From JAULUH01 sp032111745 (GTDB taxonomy: Bacteria; Chloroflexota; Anaerolineae; JAAEKA01), in the NCBI GenBank assembly GCA_032111745.1, contig JAULUH010000108.1:1-10113 (forward strand): a stretch of 10,113 nucleotides of DNA, written 5' to 3'. The notes beneath the pieces were generated by a model. It saw nothing but the letters and a program-made list of their open reading frames with translations. It ran no database searches and had not been told where the DNA came from. The translations under genes and the position numbers were made by a program. Positions 1 to 7,316 of this stretch are shown here, one piece after another. Position 1 is the first letter of the stretch. Each line of letters starts with the position of its first letter.

Positions 1-335
1 CTGGCCCGGCCAGCTACCCCCGCGGCCACCAGCGGCGCGATGTAAGGCAACACCCGCACACCCACCGCTGTAGCCGCGATATCCGCCCTGGCTACGGCCG
101 CAGCCACGGCCGCCTCGTCGCCGGCCTGCAACGCCACCACCGGCCCCACCGCCACGTCGGCACTCCTGGCGTTGTCCACCAGGCGCACCGTGTAGCTGCC
201 ACGGGCGTTGAGCGCGTCGATGAGGGGCTGGTCCACGTCGACAAAAGTCACGTGCAGGCCCGACTCCGCGAACAGCTGCCCGATAAACCCACGCCCAATA
301 TTCCCAGCGCCGAAGATGACTGAATTAGAATGCAT
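1..335 (-). CDS. mtlD: Mannitol-1-phosphate 5-dehydrogenase, N-terminal part (cut by window edge)
   Basis: Only the first 111 codons are present; the gene continues beyond the left edge. The product begins with a Rossmann nucleotide-binding motif, FGAGNIGRGFIG at residues 8-19, which closely matches the start of MtlD-type mannitol-1-phosphate 5-dehydrogenases. It is followed by FVDVD (31-35), the end of the second beta strand, where an acidic residue normally favours NAD. Known members interconvert D-mannitol 1-phosphate and D-fructose 6-phosphate in the cytoplasm. The ATG at 333-335 was chosen because it puts the glycine-rich loop at the usual N-terminal position. The ribosome-binding site is poor (GAGATC about 10 nt upstream). 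The gene is 281 nt downstream of its neighbour, beyond a perfect palindrome, so it may be a separate transcript. Another polyol-phosphate dehydrogenase of the same superfamily is possible because the catalytic C-terminal domain is not visible. Confidence 0.85.
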   Translation of the reverse strand, partial: MHSNSVIFGAGNIGRGFIGQLFAESGLHVTFVDVDQPLIDALNARGSYTVRLVDNARSADVAVGPVVALQAGDEAAVAAAVARADIAATAVGVRVLPYIAPLVAAGVAGRA

Positions 336-359
336 ACAGATCTGATCTCGAAATCGTAG

Positions 360-430
360 GGGCATGAACGGCAATGCGGTGCCGGCCGGGCTGCGGCAGC
401 CCGGCCGGCACCGCATTGCCGTTCATGCCC
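360..430. repeat. Perfect 71-nt inverted repeat (35-bp arms, 1-nt centre)
   Basis: Bases 360-394 are the exact reverse complement of 396-430, with a single unpaired base at 395. The arms begin GGGCATGAACGGCAATGCGG and continue through GCCGGCC to CTGC at the centre. The element lies between the second dehydrogenase gene and mtlD. The hairpin would be extremely stable on either strand, but no T-run follows it on the minus strand, so it is not a standard intrinsic terminator. The heptamer GTTCATG of its outer arm recurs at 453-459, and its complement at 498-504. It could be a transcript-end stabiliser, a small non-autonomous element or an assembly artefact; nothing else in the sequence decides between these. 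Confidence 0.95.
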
Positions 431-616
431 TGGTCGTCCATGACGCCAGCTTGTTCATGGTTGCGGTGTGCCGTGCTCGATGAACTGGCAAACCCCTCAT
501 GAACAGCCTTCTGAAATCGCGTCGTTGTAGCGGCACCGCAAGATCGCGGCATTCCTGCAGGACACGGCGCAATCGACGATCTATCAGCCGCCGGCAGCTC
601 GTGGATACCCACCCGT

Positions 617-2413
617 CTAAACCTCCGACTCCGCATCGCGCTCGCCTAGCATCGTCCGCAGCAGCACCGCCTCCGCCTCCTTCGTCCACACCTCACCCGC
701 ACCCAGCTCCGCATACACGGCGGGCAGCCGTTCCTTAAGGTCAGCCAGCGGCGTAACCCCCAACCCGCGAATATGGGGATACACCACGACCTTCCCCGGA
801 AACACGCCCTCGGCCACGGCTTGCACGCCATCTTTGAAGCCGTCCAAGCCGGCCACTGCAGCCACCGAGCGATTGGTGGACAGCCACCCCTGCTCCGTGA
901 GCTCCAGCATGCGGCGCATGTCGGCGATGCTGGAGCCACTGCTGCCCACGAAGCGCACCTGGCGCTGGTCGACCACGGGATTGAGGTCCAGGTGGGCATC
1001 GGTACCGCGCTTCAGGCCGGCGAAGATGTTCATGACCCCACCCGGCGCCAACAAATCGGTGCCGTCCTCGATGGCGCGAATGCTGGGGGCCAGGATGACG
1101 ATATCGTCGAAACCCTCGCCGTCGCTGAGCTCCCACAGGCGGTGGCGGAACTGCTCCGGGCCCAGCTCATCCTCGGTCAGGCACACCAGGTCGATGCCAA
1201 ACTCCCGCGCCGCCGCGCCAAAGCGCTCCTGCAAGGCCTCGATGCGGGAGGAGCTGCGGTTGGTGGCGATGATGCGGCTGGGCCGCGGCCCCACCTCGAT
1301 CGCGCGCTGGACGTGCATATGGCCCATGGCGCCGGCCGCGCCCAGCAGCCATAGCCGCCCGCCGGCCCGCAGCATCGAGCGCACCGGACCATACGAAGCG
1401 GCGATATCCAGCCCCCGGTTGCCCACGAGGGCCATCTGGTCGTAGTGCAGCCAGCCAGTATCGATCGCGGCCCGGTGGGGCAGGGGCAGGTCGCTGACCA
1501 GGTTCAGCATGCCTCCCCGCGCCAGGGTGCAGAAGGCCGCGGAGATGGCCGGGCTGGGTGCCGGCCCCAACAGCACCACATCGTCGATGCCCTCGCCGGA
1601 GCCGGTGCCGCAGGAGACGATGTCGGCCCAGGCCGTGCCATACTGGGCCGGGACGAGACCATTGCGCTCCACGACCTCCGCCCCAAGGCCCGCCGCCCGT
1701 GCCTTGATGGAGGTCGCCAGGCCGGCGGGCACGTCGGTCAGGAACACCAGGTCGGGATGCGACAGGCGGTCGAAGCCCCGGCTCAGCTGGTATGGTGCCC
1801 CGGCCGGGGCAAACGAGCCGATCAGCCAGGCAATGCCCCTCGGCCGCAGGCTCTGGCGATAGTGGATGTTGTAGGCCGCCTCGACGCAGGCCCACGGCTC
1901 GGTCAGAGCAGCCTGCGAGTAGCCCGTGTCCGGCCGCACCGGTATCAGGTAGACCCCGTCGTCGCCCCGCAGCACCTCGTCGCCCAACACGCTGTACTGG
2001 GACATGCCCCCTTGCAGCATGTAGCCGTAGGCCAGGTTGTGCCCCTTGTAGTAGATCTCGGCCTGCACCGCGAACCGCTGCCCCACCTGGAAGTGGCCCT
2101 GCAGGCTCTCGCCGACGCCTACCACGGTCAGCGTTACCTCATGGCCCAGCACCACGGGGTCCGCGGCCAGGTCACGGCCGAACAGCCGCGGGTGCTCGCC
2201 GCCGGCCCGGATGACCTTGACGTCAGAGTAGCAGATGCCACAGGCGTCGTGGCGCACCAGCAACTGGTCCGGGCCGTAGGTGGGCATGGACACCTCGATG
2301 GGCTGTCCCTTGCGACCGAGGTTCTCGAAGCCCACCCCATACAGGGGCCACAGGCTATGCCGCGCCGGCAGCTGGCCGGTACCCTGCCGGTACTCCTTAA
2401 GTTGGTCTGCCAT
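617..2413 (-). CDS. Zinc-dependent dehydrogenase, SorE/YggP-like (sorbose-1-phosphate reductase family), with extra Rossmann domain
   Basis: This 598-residue medium-chain dehydrogenase has a GroES-like N-terminal half with the catalytic zinc ligands expected of the sorbitol-dehydrogenase type: Cys61 in CGICYSD, His91-Glu92 in LGHE, and Glu172 in LTEPWACV. The cysteine-rich structural-zinc loop is absent. The C-terminal half carries the Rossmann motif GAAGAMG (358-364) and the pattern GFDDIVILAP...GGVMNIFAG, which resembles E. coli YggP and Klebsiella SorE (L-sorbose-1-phosphate reductase). About 160 residues (roughly 192-345) are inserted before it and look like a second, degenerate Rossmann domain, so the protein is much longer than YggP (about 425). 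A longer frame starts at 2461, but 2413 is chosen: it aligns with the paralogue at 3422-5137 and has a GAGAGAG sequence just upstream. The substrate is probably a sugar or hexitol phosphate, inferred from the family and the SrlD-like neighbour; the exact one is unknown. Confidence 0.82.
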   Translation of the reverse strand: MADQLKEYRQGTGQLPARHSLWPLYGVGFENLGRKGQPIEVSMPTYGPDQLLVRHDACGICYSDVKVIRAGGEHPRLFGRDLAADPVVLGHEVTLTVVGVGESLQGHFQVGQRFAVQAEIYYKGHNLAYGYMLQGGMSQYSVLGDEVLRGDDGVYLIPVRPDTGYSQAALTEPWACVEAAYNIHYRQSLRPRGIAWLIGSFAPAGAPYQLSRGFDRLSHPDLVFLTDVPAGLATSIKARAAGLGAEVVERNGLVPAQYGTAWADIVSCGTGSGEGIDDVVLLGPAPSPAISAAFCTLARGGMLNLVSDLPLPHRAAIDTGWLHYDQMALVGNRGLDIAASYGPVRSMLRAGGRLWLLGAAGAMGHMHVQRAIEVGPRPSRIIATNRSSSRIEALQERFGAAAREFGIDLVCLTEDELGPEQFRHRLWELSDGEGFDDIVILAPSIRAIEDGTDLLAPGGVMNIFAGLKRGTDAHLDLNPVVDQRQVRFVGSSGSSIADMRRMLELTEQGWLSTNRSVAAVAGLDGFKDGVQAVAEGVFPGKVVVYPHIRGLGVTPLADLKERLPAVYAELGAGEVWTKEAEAVLLRTMLGERDAESEV

Positions 2414-2464
2414 ACTCTCTCTCACACGGCACCTATGCTCCGGTCGGCAGTAGTCTTGCACGCT

Positions 2465-2577
2465 GTAGTCGAGGCTCTAGCCGTGCCCGGTTCGTAGTGG
2501 CGGCTTCAGCCGCTCCGGGGGCGGAGTCGAGGCTTTAGCCGGGCCTCTGGCGCAAACCCGGCTCAAGCCTCGACTCC
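2465..2577. repeat. Cluster of four ~19-bp GGCT-NN-AGCC repeats
   Basis: The intergenic region contains three direct copies of a 19-bp unit: 2465-2483 (GTAGTCGAGGCTCTAGCCG), 2494-2512 (GTAGTGGCGGCTTCAGCCG) and 2523-2541 (GGAGTCGAGGCTTTAGCCG). A fourth copy lies in the opposite orientation at 2559-2577. Each copy has a small palindromic core, GGCT-NN-AGCC. The spacing of the three direct copies is 29 nt. The cluster fills much of the 194-nt gap between the sorbitol-6-phosphate dehydrogenase and the next dehydrogenase gene. It resembles the dispersed GC-rich palindromic repeats I associate with Chloroflexota intergenic regions; that link is from memory and untested. Confidence 0.85.
2523..2577 (-). 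other. Predicted long hairpin between operon genes
   Basis: Bases 2523-2543 pair with 2557-2577 over 21 positions with one mismatch, around a 13-nt loop (2544-2556). It lies 30 nt past the stop of the sorbitol-6-phosphate dehydrogenase gene in the transcribed direction. No U-run follows, so it is not a canonical rho-independent terminator. It could still stabilise the 3' end of the upstream message or lower expression of the downstream gene. It is built from the last two copies of the repeat cluster. Confidence 0.55.
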
Positions 2578-2607
2578 GAACTACAGGCGACATTCCGCTC
2601 TGACGCC

Positions 2608-3399
2608 CTAGCTCATCTGCTGCCCGCCCGTGACATTGATCGCCTGTCCGGTCATATAGCTCGACTGGTCCGAAGCCAGGAACACCAGCACATTGCACAC
2701 ATCCTCATACGTGCAGCCGCGCTTCATCGGCACCTGGTCGATGTAGCGCTGGCGCACCTCCTCTTCGGTGATGCCCCACTTCTTGGCATACTGCTTGTAG
2801 AGGGAGTTGACCCACAGCGGCGAGTCCAGCAGGTTGCCGGGACAGATGGCGTTGGCCCGCACGTTGTACTCGGCCAGCTCCAGCGCGATGCTCTGGGTCA
2901 AGCCGATGCCGCCGAACTTGCTGGCCGCGTAGGCCGAACTCTTGTAGCTGCCCTTCTTGCCCGACTTGGAGTTGATCTGCAGGATCACGCCGCTGCGCTG
3001 TTGCTTCATCACCCGCGCCGCATGTTTGGCCACCAGGAAGTAGCCCACCAGGTTGACCTCGATCACGGCTCGCCACTTGTCGGCCACAAACTCGTCTACC
3101 GCCTCGGCAAACAGGACGCCGGCGTTGGAGACGCAGATGTCCAGCCGGCCGAACTCCGCCACGGCGCGCTGCACCGCGGCCTCGACGTCGCTCTCGACGG
3201 TGACGTTGACCGCCACGGCGATGGCCCGGCGACCGGTCTGCGCGGCGACTTCACTTGCCACCTGCTCGGCTCCGGCTAGGTTCAGGTCGGCCACGACGAC
3301 GTCGGCACCCTCCGCCGCCAGGCGCAGGCAGATCGCCGCGCCCAGGCCCTGTGCGCCACCGGTGACCAGGGCGATGCGGTTCTCCAGCTTTCTTTCCAT
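2608..3399 (-). CDS. srlD: Sorbitol-6-phosphate 2-dehydrogenase (SDR family)
   Basis: This 263-residue classical short-chain dehydrogenase probably oxidises D-sorbitol (glucitol) 6-phosphate to D-fructose 6-phosphate with NAD. The TGGAQGLG cofactor loop is at 13-20, Asp38 ends the second strand (NAD preference), NAG is at 92-94, and the catalytic set is Asn116, Ser144 and Tyr157-x3-Lys161. Beyond the general SDR pattern, several stretches match E. coli SrlD as I remember it: VNLVGYFL, QINSKSGK, SKFGGIGLTQS, CPGNLLDSPLW, VPMKRGCTYEDV and the C-terminal TGQAINVTGGQ. Length is also right (SrlD about 259). The ATG at 3399 is preceded by CGAGG at suitable spacing. It starts 22 nt after the upstream SorE/YggP-like gene. 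That pairing recalls sorbose utilisation, where sorbose-1-phosphate reductase makes sorbitol 6-phosphate for this enzyme. Another polyol-phosphate substrate remains possible. Confidence 0.87.
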   Translation of the reverse strand: MERKLENRIALVTGGAQGLGAAICLRLAAEGADVVVADLNLAGAEQVASEVAAQTGRRAIAVAVNVTVESDVEAAVQRAVAEFGRLDICVSNAGVLFAEAVDEFVADKWRAVIEVNLVGYFLVAKHAARVMKQQRSGVILQINSKSGKKGSYKSSAYAASKFGGIGLTQSIALELAEYNVRANAICPGNLLDSPLWVNSLYKQYAKKWGITEEEVRQRYIDQVPMKRGCTYEDVCNVLVFLASDQSSYMTGQAINVTGGQQMS

Positions 3400-3421
3400 G
3401 GTAATCCTCGTGCTAGCCTAC

Positions 3422-5137
3422 TCAGGGCAGCATCAGCCGCAGGAACTCCTCCTCGGCCGCGTTGGTCCACTCCCGGCCCTGCGCCAGCTTGGCGTAGACC
3501 GTGGGCAGGCGATCCTTGAGCTCGGCCAGCGAGGTCAGGGGAAACTCCTTGATCTGTGGATAGATGACCACCTTGCCGGGGAACGACGTATCCCGCACCG
3601 CCTCCAGGCCGTCCCGGGCCGCGCTCAGGGAGCCGATGGCAGCCACCGAGCGGTTGGGCGACAGCTCGCCCGACTCGGTCTGCTGCAACATCAGGCGCAG
3701 GTCGTCGATGGTGGACGCCGAATGGCCGATGAAGCGCACATCTCGCAGGTAGACCTCGCTCAGGTCCAGGTCTACGGTGGTGCCGCGGGCCACGCCCGCG
3801 AAGACGTTCATCACGCCCTGCGGGGCCAGGTAGCCCGAGGCTTCGGCGATGACCGCCGGCACCGGCGCCAATACCATGATGTCGTCGAAGCCCGGATCGC
3901 GCAGCCCGGACAGGGCCGCCCCATAGGTCTCCTTCTCCATCGGATTCAGGCACAGGAACTCTATACCCTTGTCCCTGGCCTCTGTCGCGTACGAATCCTC
4001 CAGGTCGCCCAGGCGCAGGTCGCTGACGTCGCTGCACACCATCAACCGCGGCCCCTCGGACATCTGGATCGCCCGCTGCACATGCATGCGACCCATCGGC
4101 CCACCCGCGCCCACAAACCAGGCCCGACCTCCTGGCTGCAGCGCGGAGCGCACGGGCACGGCGCTGTAAGCCCGGGCGATATCCGGGTCGCGGCCGCCCA
4201 CATAGGCCCAACGGTTGTAGTGCACCCGGCCGATGTCCACGCTGACCTTGCGGGGCATCGGCTCGGTGGCGATCAGCGCCAGGATCCCGAAATGGTCCAA
4301 AAAGGGGCTGACCTGTTCCACCAGGTTGGGGTCCGCGCCCAGCACCACGATGTCGTCCACGAGCTCCACCGGGGGCCGGGCCGGGTCGGGCACCTCCACG
4401 ACCTCCACGCCCAGCTCGGCCGCGCGGTCCTTGAGCCACCCGGCGAAGCGCTCTGATACCTGGCTGAGCAGCAGGCGCGCCGGGTGCCCTTCGGCGTCGA
4501 AGCCAGCCCCAATGGCGTAATCCCGGTCGCCCACCTGCGCCGTGCCGATGATCCAGGTGGTGCCACCAGGCTTCAGGCCGGTGCGATAGGTCAGGCCGTA
4601 CGCCGCCGTCACGCAGGCCCAGGGTTCGGTCAGCGCGCTCTCGGCGTAGCCCGTGTCCGGCCGCACCGGCAACAGGTAGTTGCCGTCGTCTCCGGCCAGC
4701 ACGCGCTGGTCGATCACGTTGTACAGGGAGAGGCCGCCCTGGATCTCGTAGCCGTAGGCATAGCCCACGCCTTCGACGAACACGTCGGCCTGGATCGTGA
4801 AGCGGTCGCCCACCTGATACTGGCCGCGCAGGTTCTCACCTACTTCGACCACGGTCATGGCGATCTCGTGGCCCATCACCACGGGGTTGTCCGCCATTTG
4901 ACGGTAGATGCGCGGGTGCTCCTCGCCCAGCTTGATGATCTTGATATCCGAGAAGCACAGGCCGCAGGCGTCGTGGCGCACCAGGAGTTGATCCGGCCCA
5001 ATCTCGGGCATGGGCACTTCGATGGGCTGGCCGTTGCGGCCCAGGTTCTCAAAGCCGGCGCCGTACAGGGGCCAGAGTCGGTTGCGCTCCGGCAGGGACT
5101 CGCCGGCCTGTTTGAATTCTGTGAGTTTGTCGGTCAT
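3422..5137 (-). CDS. Zinc-dependent dehydrogenase, SorE/YggP-like, second paralogue with extra Rossmann domain
   Basis: This 571-residue protein is a clear paralogue of the product at 617-2413: by eye, 52 of the first 77 aligned residues are identical. Zinc ligands are conserved (Cys61 in CGLCFSD, His90-Glu91 in MGHE, Glu171 in LTEPWACV), and again no structural-zinc cysteine loop is seen. The main Rossmann loop is GAGGPMG at 343-349, and the family pattern GFDDIMVLAP...GVMNVFAG spans 416-448. A degenerate extra Rossmann-like segment occupies about 190-330, including VDDIVVLGADPN at 260-271, which mirrors the later motif. The frame stays open to 5326, but the ATG at 5137 is preferred: it matches the paralogue's start, has AGGAAAAG upstream, and avoids overlapping the PHP gene. 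It lies 29 nt after the PHP gene. It is probably a cytoplasmic NAD(P)-dependent oxidoreductase acting on a ketose or hexitol phosphate; the exact reaction cannot be read from the sequence. Confidence 0.83.
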   Translation of the reverse strand: MTDKLTEFKQAGESLPERNRLWPLYGAGFENLGRNGQPIEVPMPEIGPDQLLVRHDACGLCFSDIKIIKLGEEHPRIYRQMADNPVVMGHEIAMTVVEVGENLRGQYQVGDRFTIQADVFVEGVGYAYGYEIQGGLSLYNVIDQRVLAGDDGNYLLPVRPDTGYAESALTEPWACVTAAYGLTYRTGLKPGGTTWIIGTAQVGDRDYAIGAGFDAEGHPARLLLSQVSERFAGWLKDRAAELGVEVVEVPDPARPPVELVDDIVVLGADPNLVEQVSPFLDHFGILALIATEPMPRKVSVDIGRVHYNRWAYVGGRDPDIARAYSAVPVRSALQPGGRAWFVGAGGPMGRMHVQRAIQMSEGPRLMVCSDVSDLRLGDLEDSYATEARDKGIEFLCLNPMEKETYGAALSGLRDPGFDDIMVLAPVPAVIAEASGYLAPQGVMNVFAGVARGTTVDLDLSEVYLRDVRFIGHSASTIDDLRLMLQQTESGELSPNRSVAAIGSLSAARDGLEAVRDTSFPGKVVIYPQIKEFPLTSLAELKDRLPTVYAKLAQGREWTNAAEEEFLRLMLP

Positions 5138-5166
5138 GGTTGCTTTTCCTGTCAGTGCGAGTGGCC

Positions 5167-6531
5167 CTACGCCTGGCTGAGGGCGCGCAGGATGTCCTCG
5201 GGTGCCATCTCCGCCGATAGCCCGGCCAGCCGGGCTGTGCCGGCCTCTCCCGGCGGCACCGCATAGCCCACCGCAGTGTAGAAGTCGTTGCGCTGCCGGC
5301 GCGCCGGCAGATAGGCCTTGGCCCATCGGCTCTGATAGCCCAGGCCTAGCGCCCGCCGCAACAAGGTGTGGCCGTAGATGAAATAGGCGCCGTCTACGAA
5401 GGCCTGGCGCACCGGAGCCAGCTCCGGGACATCGAAATCATCCACCAGTTTCTGGCCAAAGCTGTTCATCTCGGTGCCCACGTTGAGCGGCAGGTCCATG
5501 GCCTCCGACAGCCGGACGACCTCGTAGAGTTTGGCCACCTTCACTTCCTTGGCCGCAGGATCCGCGATGTTCCAGTTGCGGTCGGGGATGACGTTGGTGG
5601 CCACCGCTCCCTTGGCCACCATCAGCCCCATCAGCTCCTCCAGGGCCTGCTCGCCGCCGGAGGTGCCATCCAGCCAGGCATAGCAGGGCAGGGCACCACA
5701 GGCCTCCACGAAGCGATGGAACTCCTCGATGGTCGGAAAGCTCTCCGGGCTGGGCTGGACATAGCCCACGCCGCCCTGCTTCATGAGCCGGGTGCGCACC
5801 AGGTTCTGGAATGCCGGCGCATCGCCCGTAGGTCCCATGGCCTGCGCCACCTGGTCCCGGCTCAGGCCCAGCTTATCAGCCCAGAACGCCGCCGGGTCGT
5901 CCGCCTGCTGCTGCACCGCCCTGACGTAGGCCAGGACCATATGCCGCTCGGTGGCGGTCCCCAGGGGGGTCAGCGGCAGCACATCGGCGACGTAGTCGAC
6001 GGCCACCGGCTGCAGGTGGGCATTGACCCGCTCCATGACCCCCAGGTTGCGCTCCCGGGCCCGCTGGCGCAGGCCGGCGGCGATATCCGCCACCTCCGCC
6101 GGCACCGCGCTGGAGGTAAAGCCGATGCCCATGTGGTAGGTCACGCCAGGCTCTCCCGGGGAGTTAGTCTCCCGGGTGGCGAACTCCGGCAAATAGGCCC
6201 GGGTCTCGATGCCCGCGCTGCCCCGCACGCCCACCAGGTCGCTGGCCGCCAGAAACTCGTCCACGGCATCCAGTACGTCGAAATCCACGATGCCCATCAG
6301 CTTGTAGCCCTGGCGCCGCGCCAGCCAGGCCAACGCGCTGGGCGAGTAGCCGTAGGCGTTGAACGAGAAGAAGGTATGGCAGTGTAGGTTGGCTACGTCG
6401 GCCGGCCGCGGCAGCTCCACGGCGCCAGCCTCGGCCAGCCCCTGCAGCCGGGCCAGGGCGGCCGCCCGCACGGCCGGATCGAAGTCGTTGAGCTGCGCCT
6501 CCAGGGCGCCCACCGCAGCGGCGCTGGTCAT
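5167..6531 (-). CDS. PHP-domain metal-dependent hydrolase
   Basis: This 454-residue protein carries a PHP (polymerase and histidinol phosphatase) domain from about residue 45. Metal-binding candidates are His50 and His52 in NLHCHTFFSF, Asp83 in GIVDFD, Glu109 in GIETRAY, His133, His172 and His197 in ATERHMVLAYV; the last resembles the TRPH motif of the family. Two usual positions look changed. The AHP histidine region reads CYAWLDG (283-289), and the final D-x-H appears as TEMNSFG (353-359). The first 45 residues are a helical, alanine-rich extension. PHP proteins of this type are generally phosphoesterases. In this cluster a sugar-phosphate phosphatase or hydrolase would fit, but that is inferred from context. 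The start at 6531 is 8 nt after the aldolase stop; its AGAGG ribosome-binding site overlaps that stop, suggesting coupled translation. Confidence 0.78.
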   Translation of the reverse strand: MTSAAAVGALEAQLNDFDPAVRAAALARLQGLAEAGAVELPRPADVANLHCHTFFSFNAYGYSPSALAWLARRQGYKLMGIVDFDVLDAVDEFLAASDLVGVRGSAGIETRAYLPEFATRETNSPGEPGVTYHMGIGFTSSAVPAEVADIAAGLRQRARERNLGVMERVNAHLQPVAVDYVADVLPLTPLGTATERHMVLAYVRAVQQQADDPAAFWADKLGLSRDQVAQAMGPTGDAPAFQNLVRTRLMKQGGVGYVQPSPESFPTIEEFHRFVEACGALPCYAWLDGTSGGEQALEELMGLMVAKGAVATNVIPDRNWNIADPAAKEVKVAKLYEVVRLSEAMDLPLNVGTEMNSFGQKLVDDFDVPELAPVRQAFVDGAYFIYGHTLLRRALGLGYQSRWAKAYLPARRQRNDFYTAVGYAVPPGEAGTARLAGLSAEMAPEDILRALSQA

Positions 6532-6536
6532 GGCTG

Positions 6537-6541
6537 CCTCT
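6537..6541 (-). promoter_or_regulatory. Ribosome-binding site overlapping aldolase stop codon
   Basis: On the minus strand the sequence reads TAGAGGCAGCCATG. The AGAGG site for the PHP gene begins inside the TAG stop (6540-6542) of the aldolase gene, six bases before the ATG at 6529-6531. This fixes the PHP start and suggests that terminating ribosomes re-initiate there. Confidence 0.65.
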
Positions 6542-7304
6542 ACTTGTGGCCCAGGGCGCGCTGGCGATAGTGCTCGTCAGGCCGGGTATGGATGCGCGCG
6601 ACGGCCTGCGGGGTCATGAACCGCGGCCCGCCGAGCGCATAAGTGCCCACCAGAATGCGCGCCGCCTTCACCGCCATGGCCGTAATGCTCAGCACCTGGC
6701 GCGGGGAGCTACCCAGGGCAATGAACCCGTGGTTCTGTAGCAGGATGGTCTTGGGCACCTCACCGTAAGCGTCGAGATAGCCGTCGATGCGGCGCTGCAC
6801 CTCCCGGGCCAGGGGCAGGCCCGGATCAGTGTAGGGGACCACCACCGTCGCCGGCCCGCACATGACGATCTCATCCGGGAACAGCCGGCCGTCGACCGCC
6901 GCCTCAAACCCTCTGGAACAGGTGATGCTGTTGATGGCCGTCGGATGGGTGTGGCCGACGAAGTTGATCCCCGGCAGCCGCAGGCACAGGGCATGCAACA
7001 CGGTCTCCACCGAGGGGTGGCCTCCCACCTGGGAGTCCACCTTGGCCGCCTGCAGGGCCTGGCGCGTCGTTTCGTCGCTCAAGTCGGGGCCAGCGAGCAT
7101 CTGCTGCACGCGCTCGAAAGAGACCTCCACGAAGCCCTCCGGGCCGATGGTGGCCAGCTCGGTGCCGCTAGCCTTCACCCAGAAGCTGTCCTGCCCGGCC
7201 CGTGCCGAGGTATTTCCCTCGCCCAGGATCACGTAGTCGTTCCCCGGCTCGCCCAGGGAGCGTGACATGGCGACCAGCTGCGAGAGCGTGTCGTTGCTTG
7301 GCAT
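6540..7304 (-). CDS. Class II aldolase/adducin family protein (sugar-phosphate aldolase-like)
   Basis: The 254-residue product has the full class II aldolase signature. The phosphate-binding GEGNTS loop is at 28-33, followed by WVKASGTEL (42-50). The catalytic acid candidate is Glu100 in HPSVET. The zinc ligands are His118 and His120 in GHTHP plus His192 in QNHG. Spacing matches L-fuculose-1-phosphate aldolase, and the GNTS and KASGTEL stretches also recall the aldolase half of rhamnulose-1-phosphate aldolase/dehydrogenase fusions. Such enzymes split ketose 1-phosphates into dihydroxyacetone phosphate and an aldehyde, but related decarboxylases and epimerases share this fold, so the substrate is open. 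The ATG at 7304 has a strong AAGGAG site overlapping the stop of the upstream methyltransferase gene (10-nt gap). It sits exactly at the join between the one-carbon genes and the sugar genes. Confidence 0.85.
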   Translation of the reverse strand: MPSNDTLSQLVAMSRSLGEPGNDYVILGEGNTSARAGQDSFWVKASGTELATIGPEGFVEVSFERVQQMLAGPDLSDETTRQALQAAKVDSQVGGHPSVETVLHALCLRLPGINFVGHTHPTAINSITCSRGFEAAVDGRLFPDEIVMCGPATVVVPYTDPGLPLAREVQRRIDGYLDAYGEVPKTILLQNHGFIALGSSPRQVLSITAMAVKAARILVGTYALGGPRFMTPQAVARIHTRPDEHYRQRALGHK

Positions 7305-7310
7305 GGCTGG

Positions 7311-7316
7311 CTCCTT
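7311..7316 (-). promoter_or_regulatory. Strong ribosome-binding site embedded in methyltransferase stop codon
   Basis: The minus strand reads TAAGGAGCCAGCCATG. The AAGGAG site for the aldolase uses the last two bases of the TAA stop (7315-7317) of the methyltransferase gene and lies six bases before the aldolase ATG. This couples the one-carbon and sugar blocks at the translational level and argues that they form one transcript. Confidence 0.75.

Noticed and set aside
360..430. Palindrome as a rho-independent terminator
   Set aside because: No T-run follows the stem on the minus strand, and the perfect 35-bp arms are far longer than a typical terminator stem.
325..738. Short open frames in the gap between mtlD and the dehydrogenase (325-636 and 423-689 minus, 499-738 plus)
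   Set aside because: No family motif or ribosome-binding site is seen. One runs through the palindrome, and all overlap the ends of real genes in another frame.
5138..5326. Longer N-terminus for the second SorE/YggP-like protein
   Set aside because: The extra 63 residues overlap the PHP gene's end, have no family similarity, and the paralogue aligns from the ATG at 5137.
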